The notes under the pieces: generated by a model
Told to the model about the DNA's origin: nothing
The model's database searches: none
The model's input: only the letters and a program-made list of their open reading frames with translations
From: Chitinophaga alhagiae
Lineage (GTDB): Bacteria > Bacteroidota > Bacteroidia > Chitinophagales > Chitinophagaceae
Direction of reading: 5' to 3'
DNA: 64,000 nt
Assembly: GCF_003568665.1 (NCBI RefSeq)
Contig: NZ_QXMH01000002.1
Coordinates: forward strand, 868,001-932,000
Shown here: positions 37,240 to 47,800 of the stretch, piece after piece
Numbering within the stretch: the stretch's first letter is position 1
Layout of the letters: each line of letters starts with the position of its first letter
Program-made: the position numbers and the translations under genes

Positions 37240-40200
37240 ATGAAAAAAACGCTGTGTTTTCAACCAGCAATTCCAAAGCATTTAGTGAGAAAAACGCTCT
37301 TGTTTATGAAGCTATGGCTGATATTGATGACCGTAACCGTGCTGCAGCTGCAGGCGGCAGACGGCTTCTCTCAAAACCGCTTCTCTATAGACAGCCGCCA
37401 GATGGAACTGCGGCAACTGCTGGAATGGATAGAGGCCAAAAGCGAATACCGCTTTCTCTACAATATCAAAACCTTTCCCGCGGCGGAAAAGGTAGACGTG
37501 CAGTTCAGGAACGCCACGCTGCCCGCCATGCTGGACCAGTTGCTGTTGCGCCGCTCCATGACCTACCGCATCCTGGACGACGGGCTGGTGGTCATTTCCC
37601 CTTCCCGGAAGGCAGACGATATTACCGTGAAGGGCAAAGTAGTGGGAGAGGGCCAGGAAGAGCTGATAGGCGTGAGCATCCAGTTGAAAGGCACTTCCAG
37701 GGGCGCCACTACGGACGAGCGCGGCAACTTTACCATCAGCGTGCCGCCAGACGGGATGCTGATCGTGTCTTACATCGGCTACGCCGCGCAGGAAGTGCCG
37801 GTGAACGGCAGAACGCAGCTGCCCGTAATAGCGCTGAAGTCTTCCAGCGCCGGTCTTAACGAAGTGGTGGTGCTGGGCTACGGGCAGAAGCAGGTGCGCC
37901 AGAGCATCACCGGCGCCGTGAGCAGCATCCAGACCAAAGAGCTGAAACAGAGCCCCGTGGCCAACCTGACCAACGCGCTGGCAGGCAGGCTGCCCGGCCT
38001 CATCACCGTGCAGCACTCCGGGCGCCCGGGCTCGGACTATTCCCAGCTCTTCATCCGCGGCATCAATACCACCGGCGCTACCAACCCGTTGGTGGTGATA
38101 GACGGGCTGCCGCGCGGCAACGCGGACCTCGGCCAGCTGGACCCGAATGAGATAGAATCCGTTTCCATCCTGAAAGACGCTTCTTCCACCGCGCTGTACG
38201 GCATACAGGGCGCCAACGGCATTGTGCTCGTTACCACGCGCCGCGGGCAGGAAGGCGCGCCCAACATACAGATCAACATGCAATCCGCCGCGCAGCAGCC
38301 GGTTACCTTTCCGCGCTTTCTGGATTCTTACCGGTCTGGCCTGCTGCAGAACGAAGCCGCCAAAAACGATGGCCTGCAGGAAGTATGGACGCCGCAGGAG
38401 CTGGAATATTTCCGCACCGGCCTCAAACCGTATGATTATCCTAATGTAGACTGGTACAAGGAAATGATCCGCGACTATTCTCCCCAGAAAACGCTCAACG
38501 TCAACATCAGCGGCGGCTCTAAATACGTGCGTTACTTCGTGTCAGGCTCTTACCTCCGGCAGGAACCGCTTTACAAGCATGCCAACGAAAACATTTACGG
38601 CGTCAAATACAAATATGACCGGTTCAACTTCCGCTCCAACATAGACATTACGTTAGACAAGAATACAGACCTGCAGGTAGACCTGGCCTCCCGCCTGGAG
38701 AACCGTACCAGCCCCTCCGCAGACCGCGCCGGGCATGAGTTCTTCTGGGTGCTGCTCTCGCAAATGACCAATCACCTCACCCCCGTCAGGAACCCAGACG
38801 GCAGCATTGCCTCAGGCAATATGCGGGAAGATTTCTACAACATCTACGGCGTGCTTACCCGCAACGGCTACCTGGACGCGTACTGGCACAGCACCAGCGG
38901 CAGCGTGGCGCTTACCCGCAAGCTGGATTTCATTACGCCGGGGCTGAAGGTAAAAGGCCTGTTCACCTTCGAGAATTACGGGGACATCAACGTGGCGTTT
39001 GACCAGGAGTTCGACTCCTGGCGCTTCAAGCCGGAGCCGGGTACCGGCGGCGGGCTGTATACCCAGCACCGCACGGCCACCAGCCTGCAGCGTTCCGGCT
39101 ACAGCAGCGGGCAACGGTATTATTACTACGACCTCAAACTGATGTATGACCGGGACTTTGGCCGCCACTCCCTCGGTGGGCTGCTGCTCTTCAACCGCAA
39201 CTACCGCTCGCAGTCGGGAGACCTGCCGCGGGTGTACGAAGGGTATGTGGGCCGCGTGTCTTACAACTACGATAAAAAATATTATCTCGAGTTCAACGCC
39301 GGTTACAACGGTTCCGAGAACTTCCCGCTGGGCAGGCGGTACGGTTTCTTCCCGGCGGTGTCTGGCGCGTGGATGATCAGCAGCGAGCCCTTCATGCCCC
39401 AAAATGCGGCGCTCAGTTTCCTGAAGCTGCGCGCGTCTCACGGGTATGTGGGCAATGACCAGATCGGCTCCGGCCGCTGGCTGTACATCTCTGATTTCTC
39501 GCGGGGAGACGGGTTCACTTTCGGCAGCGTGGCCGCCGGCGTAGGCGGTTATTACGAGAACAGGATAGGCAACACCGCCATCACCTGGGAAAAGGCCGCG
39601 AAGACAGACATCGGCATCGAAACAGGTTTTTTCAAAGACCGCGTGAAATTCAACATGGACGTGTTCCGCGAGCTGCGTACAGACATCCTGACGGCGGCCG
39701 GCTCCATTCCCGGTTACCTCGGCATCACCGCCTCCCTCAACCGCAACCTGGGCCGCATTCTCAACCGCGGTATTGAAGGGGACCTGCACGTGACCACCCA
39801 GGTGGGGCAGGTAGGCCTTTTTGTAAAAATGAACTACCAGTACGTGAAGAACAAGATACTGGAAATGGACGAGCCCAAGCTGGAATACCAGCACCAGAGC
39901 CAGGTAGGCAAGCCCATCGGCTACGGGCTGGGATACGTGGCGGAAGGCCTTTTCCAGAGCAGGGATGAAATAGACAAAAGCCCGAAGCAGACGTTTGCCC
40001 CGCTCATTCCGGGAGATATCCGGTACAGCGACATTGACGGCAACAACATCATCAATGAAGCAGACCGGGTAATGCTGCCCATGCTCAATGTGCCCACCAG
40101 TTACTTTGGCGCCACATTGGGGCTGGACTACAAGGGCTTTGACATCAGCGCGCTGTTCCAGGGCGCTACCGGCGGCCGGCAGGCCTATTCCGCGCAGCTC

Positions 40201-40581
40201 ATTTTCAACTACCGGGAAAGCTACCGCCCGCTGCACCTTGGCCGGTGGACGCCTGAAACCGCCGCCACCGCCACCTTCCCGGCATTGCACCTCTCGGAGA
40301 GCAACATGGCCAACAACTACGTCAGCTCCAGCTACTGGATACGGAAAACGGATTACCTGAAACTGAAGAACCTGGAAATAGGCTACCGCCTGCCGCGCCA
40401 CTGGACCAACCGGGTAAAGATCAAGAACGCCCGCATCTACGTGAACGGCATGAACCTCGTTAGCTGGGACAATGTGACCCCGCTGGGCATTGACCCGGAG
40501 TCCAACACCAGCGACCGATGGGGCTGGCAGCCTTATCCCATTATGCGCGTGTACAACGCCGGTATTACCATCAACCTTTAA
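37240..40581 (+). CDS. SusC-family TonB-linked receptor with N-terminal STN signalling domain
   Basis: This is a 1113-residue protein from the ATG at 37240, where the N-terminus reads MKKTLCFQPAIPKHLVRKT, a leader I associate with Chitinophaga proteins. A signal segment ends GFSQ. The STN domain (about 45-100) has RQLLEWIEAKSEYRFLYNIK. It is followed by a carboxypeptidase-regulatory-like domain (about 110-190), the signature LNEVVVLGYGQKQVRQSITG, a plug and a barrel. The STN domain touches FecR, so ligand binding should release the ECF sigma. It imports a glycan with the SusD encoded next. Substrate is unknown, although a GH20-like protein downstream hints at hexosamine-containing glycans. 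Confidence 0.94.
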   Translation: MKKTLCFQPAIPKHLVRKTLLFMKLWLILMTVTVLQLQAADGFSQNRFSIDSRQMELRQLLEWIEAKSEYRFLYNIKTFPAAEKVDVQFRNATLPAMLDQLLLRRSMTYRILDDGLVVISPSRKADDITVKGKVVGEGQEELIGVSIQLKGTSRGATTDERGNFTISVPPDGMLIVSYIGYAAQEVPVNGRTQLPVIALKSSSAGLNEVVVLGYGQKQVRQSITGAVSSIQTKELKQSPVANLTNALAGRLPGLITVQHSGRPGSDYSQLFIRGINTTGATNPLVVIDGLPRGNADLGQLDPNEIESVSILKDASSTALYGIQGANGIVLVTTRRGQEGAPNIQINMQSAAQQPVTFPRFLDSYRSGLLQNEAAKNDGLQEVWTPQELEYFRTGLKPYDYPNVDWYKEMIRDYSPQKTLNVNISGGSKYVRYFVSGSYLRQEPLYKHANENIYGVKYKYDRFNFRSNIDITLDKNTDLQVDLASRLENRTSPSADRAGHEFFWVLLSQMTNHLTPVRNPDGSIASGNMREDFYNIYGVLTRNGYLDAYWHSTSGSVALTRKLDFITPGLKVKGLFTFENYGDINVAFDQEFDSWRFKPEPGTGGGLYTQHRTATSLQRSGYSSGQRYYYYDLKLMYDRDFGRHSLGGLLLFNRNYRSQSGDLPRVYEGYVGRVSYNYDKKYYLEFNAGYNGSENFPLGRRYGFFPAVSGAWMISSEPFMPQNAALSFLKLRASHGYVGNDQIGSGRWLYISDFSRGDGFTFGSVAAGVGGYYENRIGNTAITWEKAAKTDIGIETGFFKDRVKFNMDVFRELRTDILTAAGSIPGYLGITASLNRNLGRILNRGIEGDLHVTTQVGQVGLFVKMNYQYVKNKILEMDEPKLEYQHQSQVGKPIGYGLGYVAEGLFQSRDEIDKSPKQTFAPLIPGDIRYSDIDGNNIINEADRVMLPMLNVPTSYFGATLGLDYKGFDISALFQGATGGRQAYSAQLIFNYRESYRPLHLGRWTPETAATATFPALHLSESNMANNYVSSSYWIRKTDYLKLKNLEIGYRLPRHWTNRVKIKNARIYVNGMNLVSWDNVTPLGIDPESNTSDRWGWQPYPIMRVYNAGITINL

Positions 40582-40590
40582 TTCTCAGAC

Positions 40591-42249
40591 ATGAAAACAG
40601 CACGGAATATGAAAATGCGATTGTTATGGCTGCTGGTACCGTTTCTCGCCGCCTGCACCAAAAATTACCTGGACAGGAAGCCCAGCGATCTCATTACGGA
40701 AGATGAAGTGTTCCGCAACATCGAGAACGCGGAGAAATTCGTGAATGTCATTTACCAGAGCCTTCCCAATATCTATAAACCGGCCTCGGCCTGGCCTTTG
40801 AGCAGCGCCACGGACGAGACCAACCAGGCCAGCGACAACTCCGCCTCCTATCCTGACGCGGGCAATTTCAACACCGGTTCCATGAGCCCGGCCAACTTTC
40901 CCATGCAGTCCCAATGGAACGAGTTTTACGGCAAGGTGCGCTCCTGCAACATCTTCCTGGCCAATTATGAGAAGGTGCCGCAAGACCCGAATTACCCGGA
41001 GCGCCGCGCAAGGCTGCGCGGTGAAGTGCTGCTGCTCCGCGCGTATTATTATTTTAACCTGGTGATACGCTGGGGAGAAGTGCCGTTGCTGGAAGATGTG
41101 CTCAATCCCTTTGACGAGCCGGACGCCATTTATTATAAACGGAACAGCATACCCGAGGTGATGGCCGCCATTGTGCGTGACCTGGACGAAGCAAAAGACC
41201 TGTTGCCCGCTCATTACAACGCCCGCCCCAACAACTGGGGCCGCGCGTCAAAGGCAATAGTGCTGGGGCTTAAAGGCCGGGTGCTACTCTACAACGCCAG
41301 CCCCCTCTTCAATCCCGCCAATGACCAGACCCGCTGGCGCGCAGCCGCGGATGCGTGCCGTGCGGCGCTGGACACGGCCCTCACCAACGGGTACGCATTG
41401 CACGCCAATTACGGAGAGATCTTCACCCAGTACTTCAACCGTGAAGTGATCTGGAGCCGCCCCGCGCCCGGCGCTTTCGGGGATGGCGGCATAGACCGGG
41501 AAATGAACCCGCGCGGCGCCAACGGCTACGGTAACGTGAACCCCTTGCAGGAGCTGGTAGACGATTATGAAATGAAAGCTACCGGCCTGCCCGTCACAGA
41601 CCCCGCTTCCGGCTTCAACCCGCAGCGCCCGTATGATGGGCGCGACCCGCGGTTTTACGCCACCATCCTGTACCCCGGCGCCATCTGGAAAGGCCGCGCG
41701 CTGGACCCCAACGGCGCCGATGCGCCGCGCTCCGGCCAGATCAGCACCAACTACTGGCCCCGCAAATACCAGCTGGAATCTGTGAACCTCTTTGCCGGCA
41801 CCGGCGCCAGTGACCGCAAGTGGGTGCTGATGCGCACGGCGGAGCTGCTCCTCAACTACGCGGAAGCGGAGAATGAAGCAGGCGGCCCCGGCGCGGACGT
41901 TTACAATGCCATCAACGCCGTACGCGGCCGTGCGGACATGCCGGCCTTTGCAGGCGGCACAAAAGAGGCCACCCGCGCCACGATACGCAGTGAACGCCGC
42001 ATAGAGCTGGCCCTGGAAGATCACCGCTTCTGGGACGTGCGCCGCTGGAAGATAGCGGAGGTCACGGAGAACAGGGACGTACACGGTGTAACCGTTACAG
42101 GTTCGGGCAACGTGCAGTACGCTTATCCCGTGCTGGAGCACCGCGTATTCAATCCGAACCGGGATTACTGGCTGCCCGTGCCGCAATCCGAAATAGACAA
42201 GGTGAGCGGGCGCAACCCGGCATTCAAACAAACGCAGGGCTGGAACTAA
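40591..42249 (+). CDS. SusD/RagB-family lipoprotein (STN-SusC partner)
   Basis: This is a 552-residue lipoprotein with signal LVPFLAAC (Cys22), then TKNYLDRKPSDLITEDEVF. The SusD core has RGEVLLLRAYYYFNLVIRWGEVP (about 148-170) and the C-terminus has ALEDHRFWDVRRWKIAE and WLPVPQSEIDKVSGRNPAFKQT. It is the surface glycan-binding lid of the SusC encoded 9 bases upstream. It is slightly longer than the other two SusD proteins of the window, with extra loops in the middle. Confidence 0.95.
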   Translation: MKTARNMKMRLLWLLVPFLAACTKNYLDRKPSDLITEDEVFRNIENAEKFVNVIYQSLPNIYKPASAWPLSSATDETNQASDNSASYPDAGNFNTGSMSPANFPMQSQWNEFYGKVRSCNIFLANYEKVPQDPNYPERRARLRGEVLLLRAYYYFNLVIRWGEVPLLEDVLNPFDEPDAIYYKRNSIPEVMAAIVRDLDEAKDLLPAHYNARPNNWGRASKAIVLGLKGRVLLYNASPLFNPANDQTRWRAAADACRAALDTALTNGYALHANYGEIFTQYFNREVIWSRPAPGAFGDGGIDREMNPRGANGYGNVNPLQELVDDYEMKATGLPVTDPASGFNPQRPYDGRDPRFYATILYPGAIWKGRALDPNGADAPRSGQISTNYWPRKYQLESVNLFAGTGASDRKWVLMRTAELLLNYAEAENEAGGPGADVYNAINAVRGRADMPAFAGGTKEATRATIRSERRIELALEDHRFWDVRRWKIAEVTENRDVHGVTVTGSGNVQYAYPVLEHRVFNPNRDYWLPVPQSEIDKVSGRNPAFKQTQGWN

Positions 42250-42274
42250 TTTCTTTTTTCAAAACAAAAACAGC

Positions 42275-43555
42275 ATGAAGCCATATATCAACATCCTGCT
42301 GGTTGCGCTCACGGTAGTGACCGCGGCGGGCTGCAGCAAAGAGAAGGGATTCCGGCATAACCCCGCCGCCCCCGTGGTGATAGAGAAATTTACCCCGGCT
42401 ACCGGCGGCGCGGGCACGGAAGTGCTCATCTACGGCGCCAACTTCAGCACAGATACCACCGGCGTATCTGTGACCGTGAACGGTGTGCAGGCATATGTAG
42501 AAGGCGTGGTAGAAGACCGCATTCTCATTGTTGTGCCGGTAAAAGCAGGCACGGGAAAAATAGAAGTGAGCATCAACGGCAATAAAGCCGCCAGCCCGGA
42601 AGAATTTGTATACACGCCCTCCTACGTAGTGACCACGCTGGCGGGCAACGGCCAGGCCGGTTATGCGGACGGTCAGGGCAAAGATGCCGTATTCAACATC
42701 GGCGCGCGCTGCGGCCTGGACATTGATGAGGCCGGCAACCTGTATGTGGCGGAAGGGGAGAACCGCCGCGTGCGCAAAATTGCGCCAGACGGTACGGTAA
42801 CCACGCTGGCGGGCAACGGCAACTACGGTTACAAGGAAGGCAAAGGCGCCGAAGCGGAATTTTTTCTGCCGCTGGACGTGGTGGCGGACGGCGCGGGCAA
42901 CGTATATGTGTCTGACCCCGCCGCATGGACCATCCGCAAGATCACGCCAGACGGCACCACCACGCTGATAAACTGGTTTGAGGCATGGGGCATCGGTATG
43001 GACAAGCGGAACGGCATGTTGTACTACACCAACGCCAAGAGCCCCGGCAGCGTGTTCCAGGTAAAGCCGGACGGCAGCGCGGAAGAGATCATCACCGGGC
43101 TGGAATACCCATCGGATGTAGCGGTAGACAGTGAAGGCAACCTGTTTGTGGTGGAGAACGGCGCGTCCGTTATCCGCCAGTTCAAACACACTACCTGGGA
43201 GCCGGGCATCACCATTGGCCAGCGCGGGCAAACGGGGCTGGTGAACGGCGCCGCCGATGCCGCCAGGTTTGACCTGCCCTGGGGTATTGCCATAGACAAC
43301 GGCAACAACCTCTACATTGCCGGCAACGGCACCTGGGACGGCGCTTCCACCAACACCAACCACTGCGTGCGCTTTGTGTCTGCCGCGGACTGGATGGTGA
43401 GCACCTACACCGGCGGCGCTGCCGCGGGGTATGCGGACGGCACCGGTTCCGCCGCCCTGTTCAACGCCCCCACCGGCGTAACCGTAGGGCCGGATGGCAC
43501 AGTGTACATAGTAGACAGGAAAAACAATTGTATCAGAAAAGTGATAGCTGAATAA
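42275..43555 (+). CDS. IPT/TIG and NHL-repeat surface lipoprotein
   Basis: This is a 426-residue lipoprotein with signal VTAAGC (Cys21). An IPT/TIG immunoglobulin-like domain lies at about 36-115 (IEKFTPATGGAGTEVLIYG and VNGVQAYVEGVVEDRILIV). About five to six NHL propeller blades follow (120-426), each with a variant of GTVTTLAGNG...YADG...A.FN.P.G and DxxGNLYVAEG. It occupies the place of SusE/SusF-like proteins in the operon and probably binds glycan on the surface, by analogy. The next gene overlaps its stop by one base. Confidence 0.88.
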   Translation: MKPYINILLVALTVVTAAGCSKEKGFRHNPAAPVVIEKFTPATGGAGTEVLIYGANFSTDTTGVSVTVNGVQAYVEGVVEDRILIVVPVKAGTGKIEVSINGNKAASPEEFVYTPSYVVTTLAGNGQAGYADGQGKDAVFNIGARCGLDIDEAGNLYVAEGENRRVRKIAPDGTVTTLAGNGNYGYKEGKGAEAEFFLPLDVVADGAGNVYVSDPAAWTIRKITPDGTTTLINWFEAWGIGMDKRNGMLYYTNAKSPGSVFQVKPDGSAEEIITGLEYPSDVAVDSEGNLFVVENGASVIRQFKHTTWEPGITIGQRGQTGLVNGAADAARFDLPWGIAIDNGNNLYIAGNGTWDGASTNTNHCVRFVSAADWMVSTYTGGAAAGYADGTGSAALFNAPTGVTVGPDGTVYIVDRKNNCIRKVIAE

Positions 43556-44691
43556 TGATGAAACGGACCTTATTATGCCTGCTGCCCCTGCTGGCCGCAG
43601 CCGGCGTACTTGCGCAGGCGCCTGTGTTCAAATGGAACAAGCTGCCCGTGAGAGGCCTGCTGATGAGCGTGCCCGCCCGGCAAGACGTACCCATGTTCTG
43701 CGATTTTGTGCGCAACGTATTGCCCAAAGAAGGCGTGAACACGCTGGCTGTGCGCATTGAATACATGTACCAGTTCAAAAGCCACCCGGAGCTGGCGGAA
43801 AAGAACGCCTTGTCTGAAAGCGACATCAAGCAGATCGTGAAAGCCTGCCGCGATGCGGGCATCCGCCTTATTCCCACCATGAACCTCATGGCCCACCAGT
43901 CTGAACAAACGGAAATGGGCCCGCTGCTGAAACAATACCCGCAGCTGGACGAGTCTCCGGACTATAACCCGCCCGTGCCCTGGAAAAACGGCGGCATGTT
44001 CGATTTCTACAGCAAAAGCCTTTGCCCCCGGCATCCCGACTTGTTGAAAATATTGTTCCCGCTGATGGACGAGCTGGTGGAAGTATGCGAGGCAGATGCG
44101 CTGCACGTGGGGCTGGACGAAGTATGGATCATTGGTTACGACAAATGCCCGCGCTGCGGCGGGGCAGACCGTTCGGAAATATTTGCGGAGTACGTGAACG
44201 CGCTACACGCCCACCTCAAACAGAAAGGCGTGGAAATGTGGATGTGGAGCGACCGGCTGATAGACGGCAAAACCACCAACCTGCTGGCCTGGCAGGCCAG
44301 TATGAATGACACGCACCGGGCCATAGACCGCATTCCGAAAGATATTGTGATCACAGACTGGAAGTACGAAAGCGCGCCGCCCACGCCTGCGTACTTTGCA
44401 TTGAAAGGGTTCAACGTGCTGGCCAGCGCCTGCTCCAGAACAGATGTGGCGCTGGCGCAGCTGGACCAGGTACTGGCCGCCCGCAAAGACGGTACCCGCG
44501 CAGACTTTGCATTGCCGGTGGCCAGCCGCATGCAGGGCGTGCTGGAAACCATGTGGATCAACTCCCGGGAGTTTATAGACGCGTACCACGGCAAAGGCCA
44601 GTACCGCGCCCTGGCAAAAGATAATGCGGATACTTTCAAGGCATTGTTCAAAGCGGTCCGTGAAGCGGACGGCAAGGCCGCGTCACGGTAA
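43555..44691 (+). CDS. GH20-like beta-hexosaminidase family protein
   Basis: This is a 378-residue protein with signal LLPLLAAAGVLAQ. The TIM-barrel carries RGLLMSVPARQDVPMFCDFV, the GIRLIPTMNLMAHQS strand and the catalytic Asp-Glu pair in HVGLDEVW (Asp188, Glu189), matching the HxGGDE motif of GH20. GH20 enzymes remove terminal N-acetylhexosamine by substrate-assisted catalysis. The protein is shorter than classical GH20 and lacks the N-terminal non-catalytic domain, so its activity is uncertain. It carries four cysteines in and near CPRCGG, unusual here. It is the last gene of the STN-SusC operon and ends at a strong terminator. Confidence 0.75.
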   Translation: MMKRTLLCLLPLLAAAGVLAQAPVFKWNKLPVRGLLMSVPARQDVPMFCDFVRNVLPKEGVNTLAVRIEYMYQFKSHPELAEKNALSESDIKQIVKACRDAGIRLIPTMNLMAHQSEQTEMGPLLKQYPQLDESPDYNPPVPWKNGGMFDFYSKSLCPRHPDLLKILFPLMDELVEVCEADALHVGLDEVWIIGYDKCPRCGGADRSEIFAEYVNALHAHLKQKGVEMWMWSDRLIDGKTTNLLAWQASMNDTHRAIDRIPKDIVITDWKYESAPPTPAYFALKGFNVLASACSRTDVALAQLDQVLAARKDGTRADFALPVASRMQGVLETMWINSREFIDAYHGKGQYRALAKDNADTFKALFKAVREADGKAASR

Positions 44692-44716
44692 CCGGTTACC
44701 AGTGTTGAATGAAGGC

Positions 44717-44743
44717 AAGGCCGCCCGCGAGGGCGGCCTTTTT
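44717..44743 (+). terminator. Strong terminator of the STN-SusC locus
   Basis: The arms AAGGCCGCCC and GGGCGGCCTT pair perfectly around GCGA, followed by TTT. It lies 26 bases after the GH20-like stop. Confidence 0.88.
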
Positions 44744-44769
44744 GTTATCCCGTTCCGCAAAATAAAAAG

Positions 44770-44795
44770 AGCATCCCGGAAGAATCCGGAATGCT
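44770..44795 (-). terminator. Terminator of the five-gene cassette
   Basis: The arms AGCATCCCGGA and TCCGGAATGCT pair with one mismatch around AGAA. On the minus strand the stem is followed by CTTTTTATTTT, a good terminator tail. It is 27 bases beyond the cassette's last stop. Confidence 0.85.
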
Positions 44796-44821
44796 TCTTC
44801 TTGGGGTTACCTCAAGCAGCA

Positions 44822-47800
44822 TTACACTAAAGCAAGATATTTGGCCGCGGCCTCTTTTCGTTTTTTACTGATGTAAGCGTTCTTGGCCGTTTCTATTTTT
44901 GCGCCCACACCGGTGGTGCGCATATCAAAGTGCATCATATCGCCATAACGGCCTCCCCAGTCAAAGCCGGCTTTGACCATGCCTTCCACAAATGCGCGCG
45001 AGAGCGCCAGGAAACCGCCTTTGCGGAAAATGGCCTCGGGGTTTTTACGGCTGCCTTTCCAGGCATTGGTGAGGTCTTTCAGGTCTTTTTTGATAACGGC
45101 GGTTGCCTGCGCCAGCGTTTTGCCGTACCAGTAGCCGTTTTGTGTGGCATCCAGGCGGGCCTGCAGCGCGGCGGGGTTTTCCAGGTAGCTGAAATACCGC
45201 TCCAGGTGTTTGTCCAGCACGGCAAACTGGTCGTACAGGCGCATGTAATCATCCGGCTTGAGGGAATTGCTGGCCCATGCATCCCAGCTGATCACGGGAA
45301 TGGCGGTACCGCTGTTGAGCAGTCCCACTTTTTTCATGAACTGGTTGAAAGCCGCATGGGCGCCCGGCTGGATGTATGGGTTGCCGTTGTAGTTAATGTC
45401 CAGCGCCAGGCCGAACATGTGATAGGAGTATGTGGCCGTGGCGGAGGTGCCCCTGGAGGCGGCCATGCCTTCCTGCGTAAGGCCCAGCGCATCACCAATA
45501 GCGGTGGCGCTTTTACCGGGGTATTGCTCCATGAACTTTGCCTCTGTTTTTTGCAGCAGCCGGGCCAGTGAAACATGTACGTATTGGCCGGGCTTCAGCT
45601 TTCTGCCCAGGAAGGTGACCTGCGTAAAGCTGGAGAACCATTTGTCCGGGTCTTCGCCCGCGGCCTTTACAATGGCCTTAAGGTAAACAGACGGGGCTTC
45701 CCGTAATTCCGCCAGCTTCGATTTTTTATTGGCCTTCACAATAGTGATGGGCGATGTATACAGCGGCAGCTTCACGAGCTTGAGCGCCGCGGGCGCTTCA
45801 TATTCCTGGTGTTGTGCGGGAGCGCCGTCAAACCAGGGGCGCTGGTTGATCTCGTTCTTCCACGCGTAGGCAATAATGCTCTGGTGGTTGGTGCGCGCTT
45901 TAGGCGCAATATTCCGCATGTTGGGGTGCCGCTTCTGCAAAGCATCCCCGTTAATGGCGGGGCGGCTCTTGGCGCCGGCCGCGTTATGCGCCCAGTAGTG
46001 ATACAGCAGGTGCTTCTGCCGGTCTTGCTGCAGCCAGCCGTCAAAGTAATACCCGTACAGGCAATCAAACCCCCAGCATTCCCCGATATTGGCCAGCAGT
46101 TTGTTTTTGGCGTGCAGGATGCCGCTCATCGGCTTGCCGCCCGCGGAGTGCCCGGCAATAATGATGCTGCCCGGCTCCGCTTCCTGCGGCAGCAGGTTTT
46201 TGGCCTTGAGCGCGGTGAGGCAGGCCTCTATGAACTTGTCAAAGAAGCCGGCCCTGTTGAACATGACGAGGCTGCTCTGCGGGTTGCTGCCCAGCGTGGG
46301 AGCCAGCAGTATGGCATTTTTGCCGCTGCTGTAGAACAGTTCGGGGATGTTGGCGTATTGTTTCCAGTACGCGGCAATGCCGTTGGCCTCATCTCCCCGT
46401 TTGTAGAGCCCGTGCAGATATACTAATATGTTGACGGCGGAGGAGGGTTTGAACGTATCCGGCACAAAGGCCCCGGTTTTCCGTTTGTGCCCCCTGACCG
46501 CGCTTACGTCCAGGTACGCGGTAGTGCCTTTGGCGGAGGAAGCCGTTTCGTATTCATATGCCGGCCCGGGGAGAAGATACTCATCGTCCTCCAATTCATC
46601 GTCTGTTAATTCGCCATCCTCTTCTTCTTCGTATTCTTCCGATTCAGCAAGCAGATCGCCCGTTTCCTGATCTTCCGGGATGTCTGATGTCAGGTATTCC
46701 GCTTCTTCTTCCCCGGTTTCAAATTCATCCGCGTAAGCATCTTCCAGCTCTTCCTCTCCTTCATCGTACAGTTCACCGTCATCATCACTTTCTGCTTCCG
46801 GGTCTGTTTCCAGCTCCGGTTCCGGCTCATATTCATTTTCTTCATGCTCTTCTTCATCATCCATTTCCCCGGCAAAACCATCTTCAAAGTTTTCATTGTC
46901 CTCTTCCATTTCGTACGTTTCATCCCAAACTTCCAGCTCATCCGCTTCATCTGCCAGGTCTTCATACTCCAGCTCCTGCACAGGCTGCGGGTTGCTGAGC
47001 TGAACGGAGGCGCCTTTGGCCGTTTCGTTCACCAGCCGTTCCCAGCCTTTGCTCACCAGGGTGCTTTTGTATTTTTCCAGCCATGCGGCAGGGGTGGGGT
47101 GGCTGCCCGCAAACTTTGTGACAGACGCTGCCACAGCGTTCACAGAGCGGGCCGGGTTGTTGTTGAAGCTCTCCTGGAAAAGGCCGCGGATGTAGGCGTT
47201 CTGCTGGTAGTAGTTGTTATAGAACGTGTTGTAGATGGTAGTGTAGGTGTTGGGGTATTTCAATTTCAACCGGCGTTTCAGGGCAGCCAGCTGCGTACCC
47301 AGGTACTTGATGGCGTACTGCACCTGCGCTTCAATGATGTCAGGGTCAAAACCCGCGTAGTAGAACCTTTCCGCCCAGCCGTTCCACCGCAGCTGCGAAC
47401 GGTTGGCGTTGCTGACGCCGGCAATGGCGGGGTGCTTTTCCGTGGAACCGAAAGTGTATTTGACGGAAGGGTCCAGCGCAATGCCGTACTTTTTGAACGC
47501 ATCGGGCGCCATCTGGATGAGGGCCTGCAGTTTGCCTACATGCAGGGTGAGCTGCAGGAAACCGAAGCTCACCAGGCCGCCGTCATACGCATTGAGCACC
47601 TGTATGCGCCCGCCTGATTCCACGTTGGCCATGCGCTGGATGATGTCCAGCTGGTCTTGCGTAAGCGGAAAGCGGCGACTGGCATGCAGGCGGGCAATCA
47701 CCTTGTCTGCCCGTTCGCTCTGCAGCAGTTTGGAGCTGCTGCCGGTACCGGTGTAGGCAGTACCGTTTTTGGGGCGGTAGGTGGCTTTCACAAAACCGAA

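Noticed and set aside
38812..40401. Long antisense frame of about 529 codons opposite the STN-SusC gene
   Set aside because: It lies wholly within a gene with strong SusC signatures; no start context or domain.
46500..46960. Low-complexity GAA/TCT-rich stretch that could be read as a microsatellite repeat
   Set aside because: It encodes the in-frame acidic linker of the multidomain protein and is not tandemly periodic.
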